Translations under genes and position numbers: made by a program
Shown here: positions 1 through 9,172 of the stretch, piece by piece
How the letters are laid out: each line of letters begins with the position of its first letter
Numbering within the stretch: position 1 is the stretch's first letter
Origin: Helicobacter pylori
GTDB lineage: Bacteria > Campylobacterota > Campylobacteria > Campylobacterales > Helicobacteraceae
Reading direction: 5' to 3'
Length of the DNA stretch: 64,000 bases
Assembly (NCBI GenBank): GCA_008032955.1
Contig: CP032046.1
Span: forward strand, 1,116,001 to 1,180,000
Notes under the pieces: model-generated
Told to the model about the DNA's origin: nothing
The model's input: the letters and a program-made list of their open reading frames with translations, nothing else
Database searches by the model: none

Positions 1-329
1 GCCTTCTTGGGTTAGCGGGCATGTTCATTGATATTCCTTTTTTATCCACAGGCATTCATATCCCTAGAAAAGAGGATATTTTGTGGATTTCTTTAATAGG
101 GATTAGCGGGACTTTAGGGCAGTATTTCTTAACTTATGCTTACATGAACGCACCCGCTGGGATCATTGCCCCGATTGAATATACCCGCATTGTTTGGGGG
201 CTGTTGTTTGGGCTGTATTTGGGCGATAAATTTTTGGATCTTAAAAGCTCTTTAGGGGTGGCTTTGATTTTATGTTCAGGTTTACTCATTGCTTTGCCCG
301 CTCTTTTAAAAGAATTAAAAAAAATTTAA
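1..329 (+). CDS. EamA/DMT-family transporter, C-terminal part (5' end outside window)
   Basis: The reading frame is open from the window edge, so the 5' end lies outside; about 108 residues remain. They are hydrophobic and hold roughly three membrane segments. The stretch AGIIAPIEYTRIVWG followed by GLYLGDKF matches the second EamA repeat of drug/metabolite transporters, in which an APxEY-type motif precedes the last two helices. Such proteins are inner-membrane carriers of small metabolites. The substrate cannot be told from sequence. The next gene starts only three bases after the stop, so the two are probably co-transcribed. Confidence 0.8.
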   Translation, partial: LLGLAGMFIDIPFLSTGIHIPRKEDILWISLIGISGTLGQYFLTYAYMNAPAGIIAPIEYTRIVWGLLFGLYLGDKFLDLKSSLGVALILCSGLLIALPALLKELKKI

Positions 330-332
330 ATC

Positions 333-1580
333 ATGCAACTAAGCCCCTTACAAAGCGCTCTGTTATATTTCCGCTATTTTATTTATCCAGAGAAAAAAAC
401 AAGAAGCTTTGATTTAAGCGATTTAGTCTTTATCGTCATGGTTTTTTTAGTCCTAGCTTTGGGGTTGTTGATGAGTGGAGAAATTTCTATCAGCTACAAT
501 GAAGCGAAGGATTTTTTTTATAGCAGCGCATGGTTTGTTCGAATCGCTCAAAAAAGCACTGAAATTTTGGGTCAAAACGATTTGGCTTTAAGATTGCCTT
601 TTTTGATCGCTCATATCATCAACATGTTTTTATTTTATTTGATAGGGCGAAAGATTTTAAAAAAGCCTAAAGACGCTCTTTATGTGGTATTGACTTACGC
701 TTTATTGCCTGGAGTGAATCTCTTTGCGATTTTACTGGCTAAAAGCGTGCTGGTGTTAAGCCTTGGGCTTTTGGTCAGCTATTTGTATATCAAAACCCAA
801 AAAATCCCTTATTTAACCCTTAGCGCTTGCGCGTTTTTAGACGGCGCGTTCATCCCGCTTTTACTAGGGGTTTTTGCCTATGCTTTAAGAAAACGCTATT
901 TTAAGAGCGCGATCTTTATTTTGGTGGGTTTAAGCGTGAATACCGCTCTTTTTAGCGGGAGTTTCAATAAGGGATTGCCTAGTGGGTATTTTATAGACAC
1001 ATGCTTAGAACTCATGCTTTTATACTCGCCCTTATTGTTCCTCTACTACCCTTATACGCTCTATAAAGCCCTTTTGGATAAAAAGCCATCGTTACTAGCC
1101 TTTATGAGCGCAAGCGGTTGGCTTTTCCCTTTGCTTTTGAGCATGCGCCAAGAGATAGATTTAAAAACTTTCGCCCCCTTAGCGTTAATCGGTTTGCCTT
1201 TGTTTGTTAAAAGCGTTTTAAATAGCCTTAGGGTGCGTTTGAAGGAATTTAGGGGGCAGTATTATTTGCGCGTTTTTAGTTTGTATCTTTTAATGCTCAC
1301 TGAAACGCTTTTTTTATGGGGGAGTAAAATTTCTGGCGCTAATGAAAAATTATTAAACCGGCATTTCTTAGCCAAAGAAGTCGCTACAGCCTTGCAATTA
1401 AGGGGCATTCATCAAATCCGCACTAACGATAAACAACTCGCTTTAAGGCTCCAATTCTATGGCATTAAAGAAGGGGGGAGGTTAAGACTGATTAACACTA
1501 AGATTTCTAAAAAACGCCCGGATATTACAATCATCTACGCTGATAAAATTCTACAATCCTATAGTTTGGTGCACCATTAA
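333..1580 (+). CDS. Polytopic membrane glycosyltransferase-like protein (GT39/ArnT type)
   Basis: A 415-residue protein with about nine or ten predicted membrane helices, the first at residues 31-48. A short acidic motif, YNEA (residues 55-58), sits in the first periplasmic loop, followed by a segment beginning RLPFLIAHI. This layout is that of PMT/ArnT-type lipid-linked sugar transferases, which carry acidic catalytic residues in that loop. The usual acidic pair is reduced here to one glutamate, so activity is uncertain. The start ATG lies three bases after the upstream transporter stop. Substrate unknown; the family assignment is inference from topology and the loop motif. Confidence 0.6.
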   Translation: MQLSPLQSALLYFRYFIYPEKKTRSFDLSDLVFIVMVFLVLALGLLMSGEISISYNEAKDFFYSSAWFVRIAQKSTEILGQNDLALRLPFLIAHIINMFLFYLIGRKILKKPKDALYVVLTYALLPGVNLFAILLAKSVLVLSLGLLVSYLYIKTQKIPYLTLSACAFLDGAFIPLLLGVFAYALRKRYFKSAIFILVGLSVNTALFSGSFNKGLPSGYFIDTCLELMLLYSPLLFLYYPYTLYKALLDKKPSLLAFMSASGWLFPLLLSMRQEIDLKTFAPLALIGLPLFVKSVLNSLRVRLKEFRGQYYLRVFSLYLLMLTETLFLWGSKISGANEKLLNRHFLAKEVATALQLRGIHQIRTNDKQLALRLQFYGIKEGGRLRLINTKISKKRPDITIIYADKILQSYSLVHH

Positions 1581-1616
1581 ATTAATTCTTTAAAAAGCGT
1601 TTTATCTAAAAAACGA

Positions 1617-1622
1617 TAAAAT
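1617..1622 (+). promoter_or_regulatory. Candidate -10 box for the DUF507-carA pair
   Basis: TAAAAT lies about 36 bases before the DUF507 start in an A/T-rich intergenic stretch, and matches the H. pylori sigma-80 -10 pattern loosely. No clear -35 is visible, as is usual in this species. Based on sequence only. Confidence 0.35.
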
Positions 1623-1658
1623 ACACTCTAAAAATAAATAAAATACGCGAGAAAAATC

Positions 1659-2210
1659 ATGAGACTCAAACTAACCCATATAAACCATATAAGCCATAAG
1701 ATTGCCAACGACTTTATCCATTCAAAACTATTAGAATTAAAAGCCCCTAGAGAATTATTGTGTGAGTTGATAGAAGGGATTTTGGAAAAAAGCGTTAAAA
1801 AAGAAAACGCCATAGATGAGCAAGCCAGAGAGCTTTTAGAAGAAAACACCGATGAGATAGAATTCATGCGGATGGATGAAAGGCAGCTTTTTTGGATGAT
1901 TAAAAGACAGATCGCTCAAAAAGAGGGCTTCCATTTGTTTTGGGAAGAAAGGTGCAACGATTTGTCGCACCAGATTTTGAATAAAATCCTAGATGAGGAT
2001 TTGATCATGTTTAGCGTGTCAGAGAATTTGATAAGAAACTTGATTTACAAATCTATTGACACCTATTCTAAAGCGTATGAAAGCATTGAAAATGAAGTGC
2101 ATGAAAAAATCAAGCATTACAAACGCAAACTGCCCGTAGGGAGCGATGAATACGAGTTGGTGTTTGAAAGGCTCTATGAAGAAGAATTAAGGCGTAAGGG
2201 CTTTTTATAA
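1659..2210 (+). CDS. DUF507 family protein
   Basis: A 183-residue soluble, highly charged and mostly helical protein. It begins MRLKLTHINHISHKIAND and ends in an EEELRRKGF-type tail. This matches DUF507, a family found mainly in Campylobacterota and Aquificae whose function is unknown. No catalytic motif stands out. The stop codon TAA shares its last base with the carA ATG, so translation of the two genes is probably coupled. Family assignment is fairly sure; function is not known. Confidence 0.7.
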   Translation: MRLKLTHINHISHKIANDFIHSKLLELKAPRELLCELIEGILEKSVKKENAIDEQARELLEENTDEIEFMRMDERQLFWMIKRQIAQKEGFHLFWEERCNDLSHQILNKILDEDLIMFSVSENLIRNLIYKSIDTYSKAYESIENEVHEKIKHYKRKLPVGSDEYELVFERLYEEELRRKGFL

Positions 2211-3337
2211 TGGTCTCTCTCTATTTAGAAAACGGGCTTTTTTTGCAAGCGCAAAGTTTTGGGGCTAGCGGCACGCAAGCGGGCGAGCTTGTTTTTAACA
2301 CTTCTATGAGCGGCTATCAAGAAGTCATTAGTGACCCTAGCTATAAGGGGCAATTTGTGGTTTTTAGCATGCCTGAAATTGGGGTTGTGGGCGCTAATTC
2401 TAAAGATGATGAATCCTTTTTTTCATGCGCAGGGGTTTTAGCGCGCCATTACAACGAATTTTTTTCTAACTCAAGGGCGGATTTTAGCTTGAGCGCTTAT
2501 TTGAAAGAGCGTGGCGTTTTAGGGATTTGTGGCGTTGATACCAGGAGTTTGATTAAAACCTTACGCCATCATGGGTGCTTGATGATGGTCGCTTCCACGA
2601 TAGAGCATAACAAAAACAAACTTGAAGAAATTTTAAAAAACGCCCCTAAAATTTCCCACTCCCCCCTAGTGTCTAGCGTTTCTACGCCAAAAATCATCAC
2701 GCACCAGCACGCTACTTTTGATTTCAAAACCCTAGATTACAAGCCTTTTGATGAAAAAACTCCGCATAAAATTATCGCGGTGCTAGACTTTGGGGCTAAG
2801 GGCAATATCTTAAACGAGCTTCAAAATGTGGGGTTAAAAGCCCTTATTTACCCGCACTACACTAAAGCTAACGAGCTGATTAAGGCCTATGAAAAAAAAG
2901 AAATTAGCGGGATTTTTCTTTCTAACGGGCCGGGCGATCCTTTGAGCTTGCAACAAGAAATTGGCGAAATCAAGCAACTCATTGACGCTAAAATCCCCAT
3001 GTTTGGCATTTGCTTAGGGCATCAATTGCTCTCTATCGCGCAAGGTTATCCCACTTACAAGCTCAAATTTGGCCATCATGGGAGCAACCACCCCGTTAAA
3101 AACCTAAAAACAAACGCCGTTGAAATCACCGCGCAAAACCACAACTATTGCGTCCCTGAAGAAATTGAAGAAATCGCTATCATCACGCACCGCAATCTTT
3201 TTGACAACACCATTGAGGGCGTGCGTTATAAAAACGCTCCCATTATTTCCGTCCAGCACCACCCAGAAAGCAGCCCCGGCCCCAAAGAGAGCCACTATAT
3301 TTTTAAAGAATTTGTGGAATTGTTAAAGGGTTTTTAG
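2210..3337 (+). CDS. carA: Carbamoyl-phosphate synthase small subunit
   Basis: A 375-residue glutamine amidotransferase subunit that supplies ammonia to CarB for carbamoyl phosphate, a precursor of pyrimidines and arginine. Residues 1-150 form the CPSase small-subunit N-domain (SMSGYQEVISDPSY). Residues 187-375 form the class I GATase domain: GICLGHQ carries the nucleophile C268, SNGPGDP is at 238-244, and VQHHPES supplies H351 and E353. Length is normal. carB is not in the window, so the subunits are encoded apart, as is usual in H. pylori. It overlaps the DUF507 stop by one base. Confidence 0.97.
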   Translation: MVSLYLENGLFLQAQSFGASGTQAGELVFNTSMSGYQEVISDPSYKGQFVVFSMPEIGVVGANSKDDESFFSCAGVLARHYNEFFSNSRADFSLSAYLKERGVLGICGVDTRSLIKTLRHHGCLMMVASTIEHNKNKLEEILKNAPKISHSPLVSSVSTPKIITHQHATFDFKTLDYKPFDEKTPHKIIAVLDFGAKGNILNELQNVGLKALIYPHYTKANELIKAYEKKEISGIFLSNGPGDPLSLQQEIGEIKQLIDAKIPMFGICLGHQLLSIAQGYPTYKLKFGHHGSNHPVKNLKTNAVEITAQNHNYCVPEEIEEIAIITHRNLFDNTIEGVRYKNAPIISVQHHPESSPGPKESHYIFKEFVELLKGF

Positions 3338-3456
3338 GGGTTTTTAAAACAGCGCCTATAGAGGTTGAAAAAGCGCTTTACAAAAATAGATTTAAATCTT
3401 TTTATCAAAAAATCTCGCATTTACTCTAAATTAATTCTCTTGCAATAGCATTCTCT

Positions 3457-3481
3457 CGCAATAATTATTATTGTTATTGCG
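3457..3481 (+). promoter_or_regulatory. Palindrome before amiF containing a Fur-box-like core
   Basis: CGCAATAA (3457-3464) and TTATTGCG (3474-3481) are perfect 8-base inverted arms around a 9-base loop. Inside is AATAATTATTATT, which equals the core of the published H. pylori Fur box (AATAAT-n-ATTATT). It lies 24 bases before the amiF ATG, so it may be in the 5' leader rather than over the promoter. Published work in strain 26695, as I recall it, found Fur did not bind the amiF promoter, so the role here is open. Confidence 0.45.
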
Positions 3482-3505
3482 ACAAAACTTTTAGAAGGAG
3501 TTATT

Positions 3506-4510
3506 ATGGGAAGTATCGGTAGTATGGGCAAACCTATTGAAGGGTTTTTAGTGGCAGCCATTCAGTTTCCTGTGCCAATTGTCAATAGCCGTAAGGATAT
3601 TGATCACAATATTGAAAGCATTATTAGAACCTTGCATGCGACTAAAGCGGGGTATCCGGGAGTGGAGCTTATCATTTTCCCTGAGTATAGCACGCAAGGT
3701 TTGAATACCGCTAAGTGGCTTAGCGAAGAGTTTTTATTAGATGTCCCGGGTAAAGAGACAGAGCTATACGCTCAAGCGTGTAAAGAGGCGAAAGTTTATG
3801 GTGTTTTTTCAATCATGGAACGCAATCCTGATTCTAACAAAAACCCCTACAACACCGCCATTATCATTGATCCGCAAGGTGAAATTATTTTAAAATACCG
3901 CAAGCTATTCCCATGGAATCCTATTGAGCCATGGTATCCTGGGGATTTAGGAATGCCTGTGTGCGAGGGGCCGGGCGGATCAAAATTAGCCGTGTGCATT
4001 TGCCATGACGGCATGATTCCAGAGCTCGCTAGAGAAGCGGCCTATAAAGGGTGCAATGTGTATATCCGCATTTCAGGCTATAGCACTCAAGTCAATGATC
4101 AATGGATTTTGACCAACCGCTCCAACGCGTGGCACAATTTGATGTATACCGTGAGCGTGAATTTAGCCGGCTATGATAATGTCTTTTACTACTTTGGCGA
4201 GGGGCAAATCTGTAACTTTGACGGCACGACTCTTGTTCAAGGGCACCGCAACCCTTGGGAGATTGTAACTGGGGAAATCTATCCTAAAATGGCAGACAAC
4301 GCTCGCTTAAGCTGGGGCTTAGAAAACAACATTTACAACCTAGGCCATAGAGGGTATGTGGCTAAACCGGGCGGAGAACATGACGCAGGCTTAACCTACA
4401 TCAAAGACTTAGCGGCCGGTAAATACAAATTGCCTTGGGAAGATCACATGAAAATCAAAGACGGCTCTATTTATGGCTACCCTACCACCGGTGGGCGTTT
4501 TGGGAAATAA
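3506..4510 (+). CDS. amiF: Formamidase
   Basis: A 334-residue nitrilase-superfamily enzyme that hydrolyses formamide to formate and ammonia, adding to ammonia production and acid resistance in the cytoplasm. The triad is visible: E60 in IIFPEYS, K133 in LKYRKLFP and C166 in AVCICHDG, the positions known for H. pylori AmiF. Length matches the family. A strong ribosome-binding site (AGAAGGAG) precedes the ATG. The gene stands alone with a palindromic leader upstream and a hairpin terminator downstream. It is distinguished from AmiE by its short specific substrate pocket; identification is near certain. Confidence 0.98.
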   Translation: MGSIGSMGKPIEGFLVAAIQFPVPIVNSRKDIDHNIESIIRTLHATKAGYPGVELIIFPEYSTQGLNTAKWLSEEFLLDVPGKETELYAQACKEAKVYGVFSIMERNPDSNKNPYNTAIIIDPQGEIILKYRKLFPWNPIEPWYPGDLGMPVCEGPGGSKLAVCICHDGMIPELAREAAYKGCNVYIRISGYSTQVNDQWILTNRSNAWHNLMYTVSVNLAGYDNVFYYFGEGQICNFDGTTLVQGHRNPWEIVTGEIYPKMADNARLSWGLENNIYNLGHRGYVAKPGGEHDAGLTYIKDLAAGKYKLPWEDHMKIKDGSIYGYPTTGGRFGK

Positions 4511-4530
4511 TCCCTAACCTTGTATTTTTG

Positions 4531-4562
4531 CTAGAACCTGTTTTTAAAGGTTCTAGTTTCTC
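4531..4562 (+). terminator. Intrinsic terminator of amiF
   Basis: CTAGAACCT (4531-4539) and AGGTTCTAG (4548-4556) form a perfect 9-base stem with an 8-base loop, followed by a pyrimidine-rich TTTCTCCCC stretch and a later T-run. It begins 20 bases after the amiF stop. Confidence 0.75.
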
Positions 4563-4591
4563 CCCTATTTTAATTTTTTTTCAATCAATTT

Positions 4592-4854
4592 TTACGAATA
4601 GTCTTCTATTGTAGAGTGTGTAAGACGACCCATAAAAAGCGTAAGCCCCCATAAAGCGATATAGCCCACACAAAACCATGTTATTTTTGATAAAGACCAC
4701 CACATTGTAGATGATAGAGCGCTAAAATCTGTAATAATGCCATAGCTACAATAGATCATTCCCGCTAAACATGCCAATTTATGAGCATGGCAGTAAGTGC
4801 TAATCCCAAAACCACCACCAAGATTGATAAAAGAATACGAGACCAAGACCCCAT
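4592..4854 (-). pseudogene. Small membrane protein gene, apparently frameshifted
   Basis: An ATG at 4854 has an excellent ribosome-binding site (AAGGAG, 5 bases away) and encodes a hydrophobic helix (SWSRILLSILVVVLGLALTA). That frame stops after 29 residues at 4765. A second frame, open from 4846 to 4592, holds a second hydrophobic part (LAGMIYCSYGIITDFSAL and ITWFCVGYIALWGL) but begins only with a TTG lacking a ribosome-binding site. Adding one A to the AAA run near 4777 would fuse the two into one protein of about 87 residues with two or three helices. The product is an unrecognised hypothetical membrane protein. Confidence 0.55.
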
Positions 4855-4960
4855 GACAACTCCTTAAACATCAAATGCTAGAGTATATCGTTTTTTTTTG
4901 TTTGTCAAGGGGGTTTATCAGTTAGATAGAGTGTTTTTAATGTTTATAAAACAATAGCGT

Positions 4961-5533
4961 TTATAATAATGAAAGTTTAGCCCCTAATTTTAGCGCCCCT
5001 AACAAGCCTTCCACATTCAGCCCTAACCCCACGCTTAAATTCTCGCTTGAGCTTTTAATATAGGGCCTATGAAAGTCTTCTAACCGCACGCAGCCCGCGC
5101 TTTCTTGCCACAATCCGCTCTCTAAATATTTTTCTATCTCGCTAGAATCAAACGCCTTTAAACGCGCTCTAAAAACCGATAGATCCAGCCATTCCAACAC
5201 AGGAGAAATCAATGCAGAGCAGGTTAAAACCTCTATTTCATTGCCACTTTGGCGTTTTAAAAATTCAAGGGCTTCTTGCCTGTTTTTAGCTTTTCGTTGC
5301 ATGCGATTACCCACGCTCACCACACTATCAGCAACCACAATAACGCAATTATTCGCAAGTAATTCTTTAGCTTTTTCTAATTTCCCCTTGCACGCCAAAT
5401 AAACAAACTCCCTAGGGTCTGTGGTTTTTAGGCTTTCTTCATCAAAATAGAGCGCTTTTTGTTCAAACTTAATCCCATGCTCTTTTAAGAGATTCGCCCT
5501 AGCGCTGGATTGAGAGCCTAAAATAAGCTCCAT
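4961..5533 (-). CDS. maf: Maf-family nucleotide pyrophosphatase
   Basis: A 190-residue protein of the Maf/HAM1 fold, which hydrolyses modified or non-canonical nucleoside triphosphates and is linked to septum control in some bacteria. The N-terminal phosphate-binding motif SQSSARANLL begins at residue 7. The general-base aspartate is D69 in VIVVADSVV. Length is normal (about 190-200). It starts one base after the alaS stop on the same strand, so it is probably translated from the alaS mRNA. Which nucleotide it prefers cannot be read from the sequence. Confidence 0.88.
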   Translation of the reverse strand: MELILGSQSSARANLLKEHGIKFEQKALYFDEESLKTTDPREFVYLACKGKLEKAKELLANNCVIVVADSVVSVGNRMQRKAKNRQEALEFLKRQSGNEIEVLTCSALISPVLEWLDLSVFRARLKAFDSSEIEKYLESGLWQESAGCVRLEDFHRPYIKSSSENLSVGLGLNVEGLLGALKLGAKLSLL

Positions 5534-5534
5534 G

Positions 5535-8077
5535 CTATCCCTCTAAAACTTTAAGAGCGGTATTTTTCGCTAAATTGAGCGCAGCTTGCAAATTTTCAAT
5601 ATCCTTGCCCCCAGCGCTCGCAAAATCATCTCTTCCGCCCCCTTTGCCCCCTAAAATTTGTGCCACTTCATTAGCCCATGCGTTCGCTTTTATGGGCGCG
5701 TTTTTCACCCCGCATGCGAGAGTTATGCGCTCATTTTCTTTTTTAAACACCATAGCGAGCAATCTTTCATGCTTACTTTTCAATCGGTCAATCATTTCTT
5801 TAATGTCGCCTTGTTCCACTACGCCCACCACCAAACTCACGCCATGGATTTTTTCAACCGGTAAATCCATAGAAACGGGGGCTTTTTGGCTGTTTTTCAC
5901 GCTCTCTTTAAGCTTGTTGATGCCGGCGATCACATCGTTATTTTTCAATAAAGTCTTAGCGTTTTTAAGCTCTTTATTTTCTTCTTTAGCCAGTTGGTAA
6001 AAGGCTTTCCCGCACACCGCTTCAATGCGTCTGACCCCACTACTCACCCCGCTTTCTTTTACAATCCTAAACCCCCCAATCAGCCCGGTATTTTCCACAT
6101 GAATGCCCCCACACAATTCAATGGACGCTTCTTTAAAGCTCACCACCCGCACATTTTCAGCGTATTTTTCACTGAATAACGCTAACGCTCCCTTATCTTT
6201 GGCTTGGTTTAAAGGCATATGCTCCACCTGGCTATTTAGGTGCTTGAAAATTTGAGCGTTGACTAGATCTTCTACTTTTTCTAGCTCTTCATCATTGAGT
6301 GCTTTAGCATGCGAAAAGTCAAAGCGCAATCGCTTGGATTCCACTAAACTCCCCGCTTGACTCACATGCGAGCCTAAAACTTCTCTTAAAGCGCTCTGTA
6401 ATAAATGCGTCGCGCTGTGGTGTTTGGCGATTTCAAAGCGCTCATCGCTCACTTGCGCGATCACTTGATCGCCTTTTTTTAGCGCTTTTTTGATTTCAAG
6501 GAGCGAAAAATTAAGCCCAAAAAAGTTTTTTGTGTCTGACACTATAGCCGCTTCTTCATTGTTTTTAAAAAGCGCGCCCCTATCGCCTATAGCCCCCCAC
6601 CTTCTGCATAAAAAGGGGTTTTTTCTAATAAGATCCAGACTTCTTGGTTAGGGTTTGCATCGGTTATTTCTTTAAAACCGCTATCAAAAAACCCTAAAAC
6701 TTTGGCAGAACATTCTGTCGTTTCATACCCTACAAAAACATTAGGCGCATAAGCGTTTAAAATAGCGCTAAAATCGGCGTTGTTTTGCTTGCCTTTCCAT
6801 GAGGCTTTAGAGCGTTTCACTTGCTCTTGCATGCAATTTTCAAAGCCTTGCATGTCCACACACGCCCCATGGCTTCTTAGCATGTCGTTTGTTAAATCCA
6901 AAGGAAAACCAAAAGTGTCATAAAGCTTGAAAGCGATTTTCCCATCAAAGATTTTATTTTCATTCAAATGCTCTAAAGACAAGTTAAACAATTCCATGCC
7001 AGATTCCAAAGTCTCTAAAAAGCGCTCTTCTTCTTCAAAGCACTCTTTCATCACTACTTCTTTAGATTCTTTCAAATACGCATGCGCATTAGAAAATTGC
7101 TCGCACACCACGCCCACGACTTTGTATAAAAACGCCTCTTTCAAGCCCATTAAATACCCATGCCTTAAGGCTCGCCTTAAAATGCGCCTTAAAACATAGC
7201 CACGGCCTTCCTTATTAAAATGCACCCCTTGAGCGAGCAAGAACGCTACCGCTCTTGCGTGATCGGCCACTACCCTAAAGCTTGGCTGGAACTCGCTCGC
7301 ATAATCCAAGCTTGTAAGCTCGCTGATTTCTCCCATTAGGGGCGCGAATAATGAAGAATCAAAATTATTGAGCTTACATTCTAATAGTGCTTGCACCCTT
7401 TCTAATCCCATGCCCGTATCAATGCTAGGCTTTGGCAAGGGGGATAAAACGCCATCATTAGAGCGTTCGTATTGCATGAACACCAGATTCCAAATTTCTA
7501 AAAACCTATCGCCCTCGCCCCCAAAATAATCCTCGCTCCCCTTAAAGTGTTTTTCGCCCTGATCAATATAAATTTCACTGCAAGGCCCGCAAGGCCCGCT
7601 ATCGCCCATTTGCCAGAAATTATCTTTATCGCCCATTTTTTTAATCCTATCAAAAGGCACAAACTTTTCCCATAACTTAACGGCTTCATCGTCTTTTTCA
7701 TGCACGCTGATGTATAAATCTTTAGGCTTAAACCCTAAATTTTTGGTTACAAATTCCCACGCAAACAAGATCGCTTCTTCTTTGAAATAATCCCCAAAAG
7801 AGAAATTCCCTAGCATTTCAAAAAGCGTGTGGTGTCTTGCGGTATAACCAACATTTTCTAAATCGTTATGCTTGCCGCCTGCGCGCATGCACAATTGCGA
7901 GCTTGCCGCTCTAGGAATGCTAGGGCGCGGCACTATACCGGTAAAAATATCTTTAAACTGCACCATGCCGGCATTGGTAAAAAGCAAGGTGGCGTCATTA
8001 GGCACTAAGGGCATGCTGGGATAAATCTCATGCCCTTTATTTTGAAAAAATTGTAAAAATTCGTTGCGAATGTCCAT
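5535..8077 (-). pseudogene. alaS: Alanyl-tRNA synthetase, interrupted by a one-base deletion
   Basis: AlaRS charges tRNA-Ala and is essential. Frame one (8077 to 6587, 496 residues) holds the class II catalytic core ([23 protein letters not shown]) and stops just after TPFYAEGGG. The rest of the protein, with the editing-domain zinc ligands (HHSATH and CGGIH) and C-terminal domain, continues in another frame to 5535. The break is at a run of six G on the coding strand (6593-6598). Seven would restore [15 protein letters not shown] and give 847 residues, the expected length. A real lesion in a sole essential gene is unlikely, so a sequencing error or low-level slippage is more probable. Confidence 0.93.
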
Positions 8078-8161
8078 GGGTATTCCTTTTGGTCGTTTTA
8101 TTGCGCATTTTAAGGCTATTTTACAGCTCTTTTAAGTTGTTTTTTTAAAAAGATAGTTTAT

Positions 8162-8190
8162 TATACTTTAAACATCCAAAATAAAGGAGA
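8162..8190 (+). promoter_or_regulatory. -10 box and ribosome-binding site of the DUF465 gene
   Basis: TATACT at 8162-8167 fits the sigma-80 -10 element, and AAAGGAGA follows at about 8183-8190, five bases before the ATG. alaS is divergent, so the two genes share this intergenic region. Confidence 0.5.
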
Positions 8191-8195
8191 AAACC

Positions 8196-8426
8196 ATGTT
8201 CCATGAATTTAGAGACGAAATCAGCGTGTTAAAAGCGAATAATCCGCATTTTGATAAGATTTTTGAGAAACACAACCAGCTTGATGACGACATCAAAACC
8301 GCCGAGCAACAAAACGCTAGCGACGCTGAAGTCAGCCACATGAAAAAACAAAAATTAAAATTAAAAGATGAAATCCACAGCATGATCATAGAGTATAGAG
8401 AAAAGCAAAAATCCGATCATGTTTAA
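8196..8426 (+). CDS. DUF465/YdcH-like coiled-coil protein
   Basis: A 76-residue, highly charged helical protein. The sequence FHEFRDEISVLK, then NPHFDKIFEKHNQLDDDI and a lysine-rich LKLKDEIHSMI segment, matches the YdcH/DUF465 family, in which a helical hairpin is formed. Function is unknown. It has a clear ribosome-binding site and its own candidate promoter. Length is typical for the family (about 70-80). It is monocistronic, followed by about 700 bases without a gene. Confidence 0.8.
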   Translation: MFHEFRDEISVLKANNPHFDKIFEKHNQLDDDIKTAEQQNASDAEVSHMKKQKLKLKDEIHSMIIEYREKQKSDHV

Positions 8427-8865
8427 GATTTAGTCATCTTTGTAAAAACACGCTAAAACGCTTTTTAAAAAGGGGGGGTTTTGGCTTTACCGCTTGGTTA
8501 GTGCTTATTAGTTAGACTTGACGCCTTGATTTTAGGTTAAAGCGTTAGGTTGTTTTTAACTTTATTCCCACCATAAGCTTTATTAATTTTAATGTTCTTT
8601 AATTTTTAAAAATAGGGTTTTAAAACTTTGTTTTATCGTTTTAGATCTCATTTTGTTGTAAAACTCATTTTATTGAGTTTTGTTTTATTTTCTTGAGAAT
8701 ATAGGAAGTGCTTTGAAATCGTTCTCTCCCTTTTAATCTCCAACTTAATCCCCCTAATATAAAGAAGCACTTTTTAAAAACTACCGCTTAAAGTAGCGTC
8801 AAGTTTTCTACTAAATAATCACTAAAAACGCTAAAAAGGATTTTTCATCAAAATCCCCCAAAAAA
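8427..8865. other. Intergenic region without a recognised gene
   Basis: About 440 A/T-rich bases with no reading frame worth calling. It contains a G7 tract (8471-8477). It also has an 8-base inverted repeat, AAGTGCTT (8706-8713) and AAGCACTT (8765-8772), the latter running into a T-run and so possibly a weak plus-strand terminator. ACTTGACGC near 8517 recurs inverted as GCGTCAAGT near 8806. I see no promoter or RNA gene that I can support. Confidence 0.4.
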
Positions 8866-9129
8866 AAAGAGAGGATTTAAGAGAGAGGGTTCAAAAGAAA
8901 AAAGATTTTTCATTAAACCACCCCAAAAAACAAAGAATTTAAAAACAAAGAATTTAAGAAAGAGGGTTCAAAAAAAAAGAGAGAGAATTTAAAAAAGAAA
9001 TCCCTTTAAAAAAGAGAGTTCAAAAAAAAAAAAAAAAAAAAGAAAAAAAGAAAGTTTAAAAAAAAGAAACCCCTTAAAAAGAAGCCCCCCTAAAACAAAG
9101 GGTTCAAAAAAAAAAGAGGGTTCAAAAAT
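8866..9129. repeat. Degenerate A/G-rich tandem repeat downstream of babB
   Basis: A block of imperfect units built around GAGGGTTCAAAA plus a variable A-run, with variants such as GAGAGTTCAAA and GAATTTAAAAA, repeated about eight times. It includes a 20-base poly-A (9022-9041). The units differ in A-run length, as expected from slippage. It lies between the DUF465 gene and the 3' end of babB and is non-coding on both strands. Confidence 0.7.
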
Positions 9130-9154
9130 GAAACCCCCAAAAAAAGGGAGTTTC
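9130..9154 (-). terminator. Intrinsic terminator of babB
   Basis: GAAACCCCC and GGGAGTTTC form a 9-base stem with one mismatch around an A-rich loop. Read on the minus strand it is followed by CATTTTTG. It lies 19 bases past the babB stop. Confidence 0.7.
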
Positions 9155-9172
9155 ACAAAGGGTTTTTAGCTT

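Noticed and set aside
3120..3326. Plus-strand 68-residue frame within carA
   Set aside because: It overlaps the catalytic His/Glu region of CarA in another frame and has no support.
5575..6179. Several plus-strand frames opposite alaS
   Set aside because: They are antisense to the conserved AlaRS editing domain and lack start signals.
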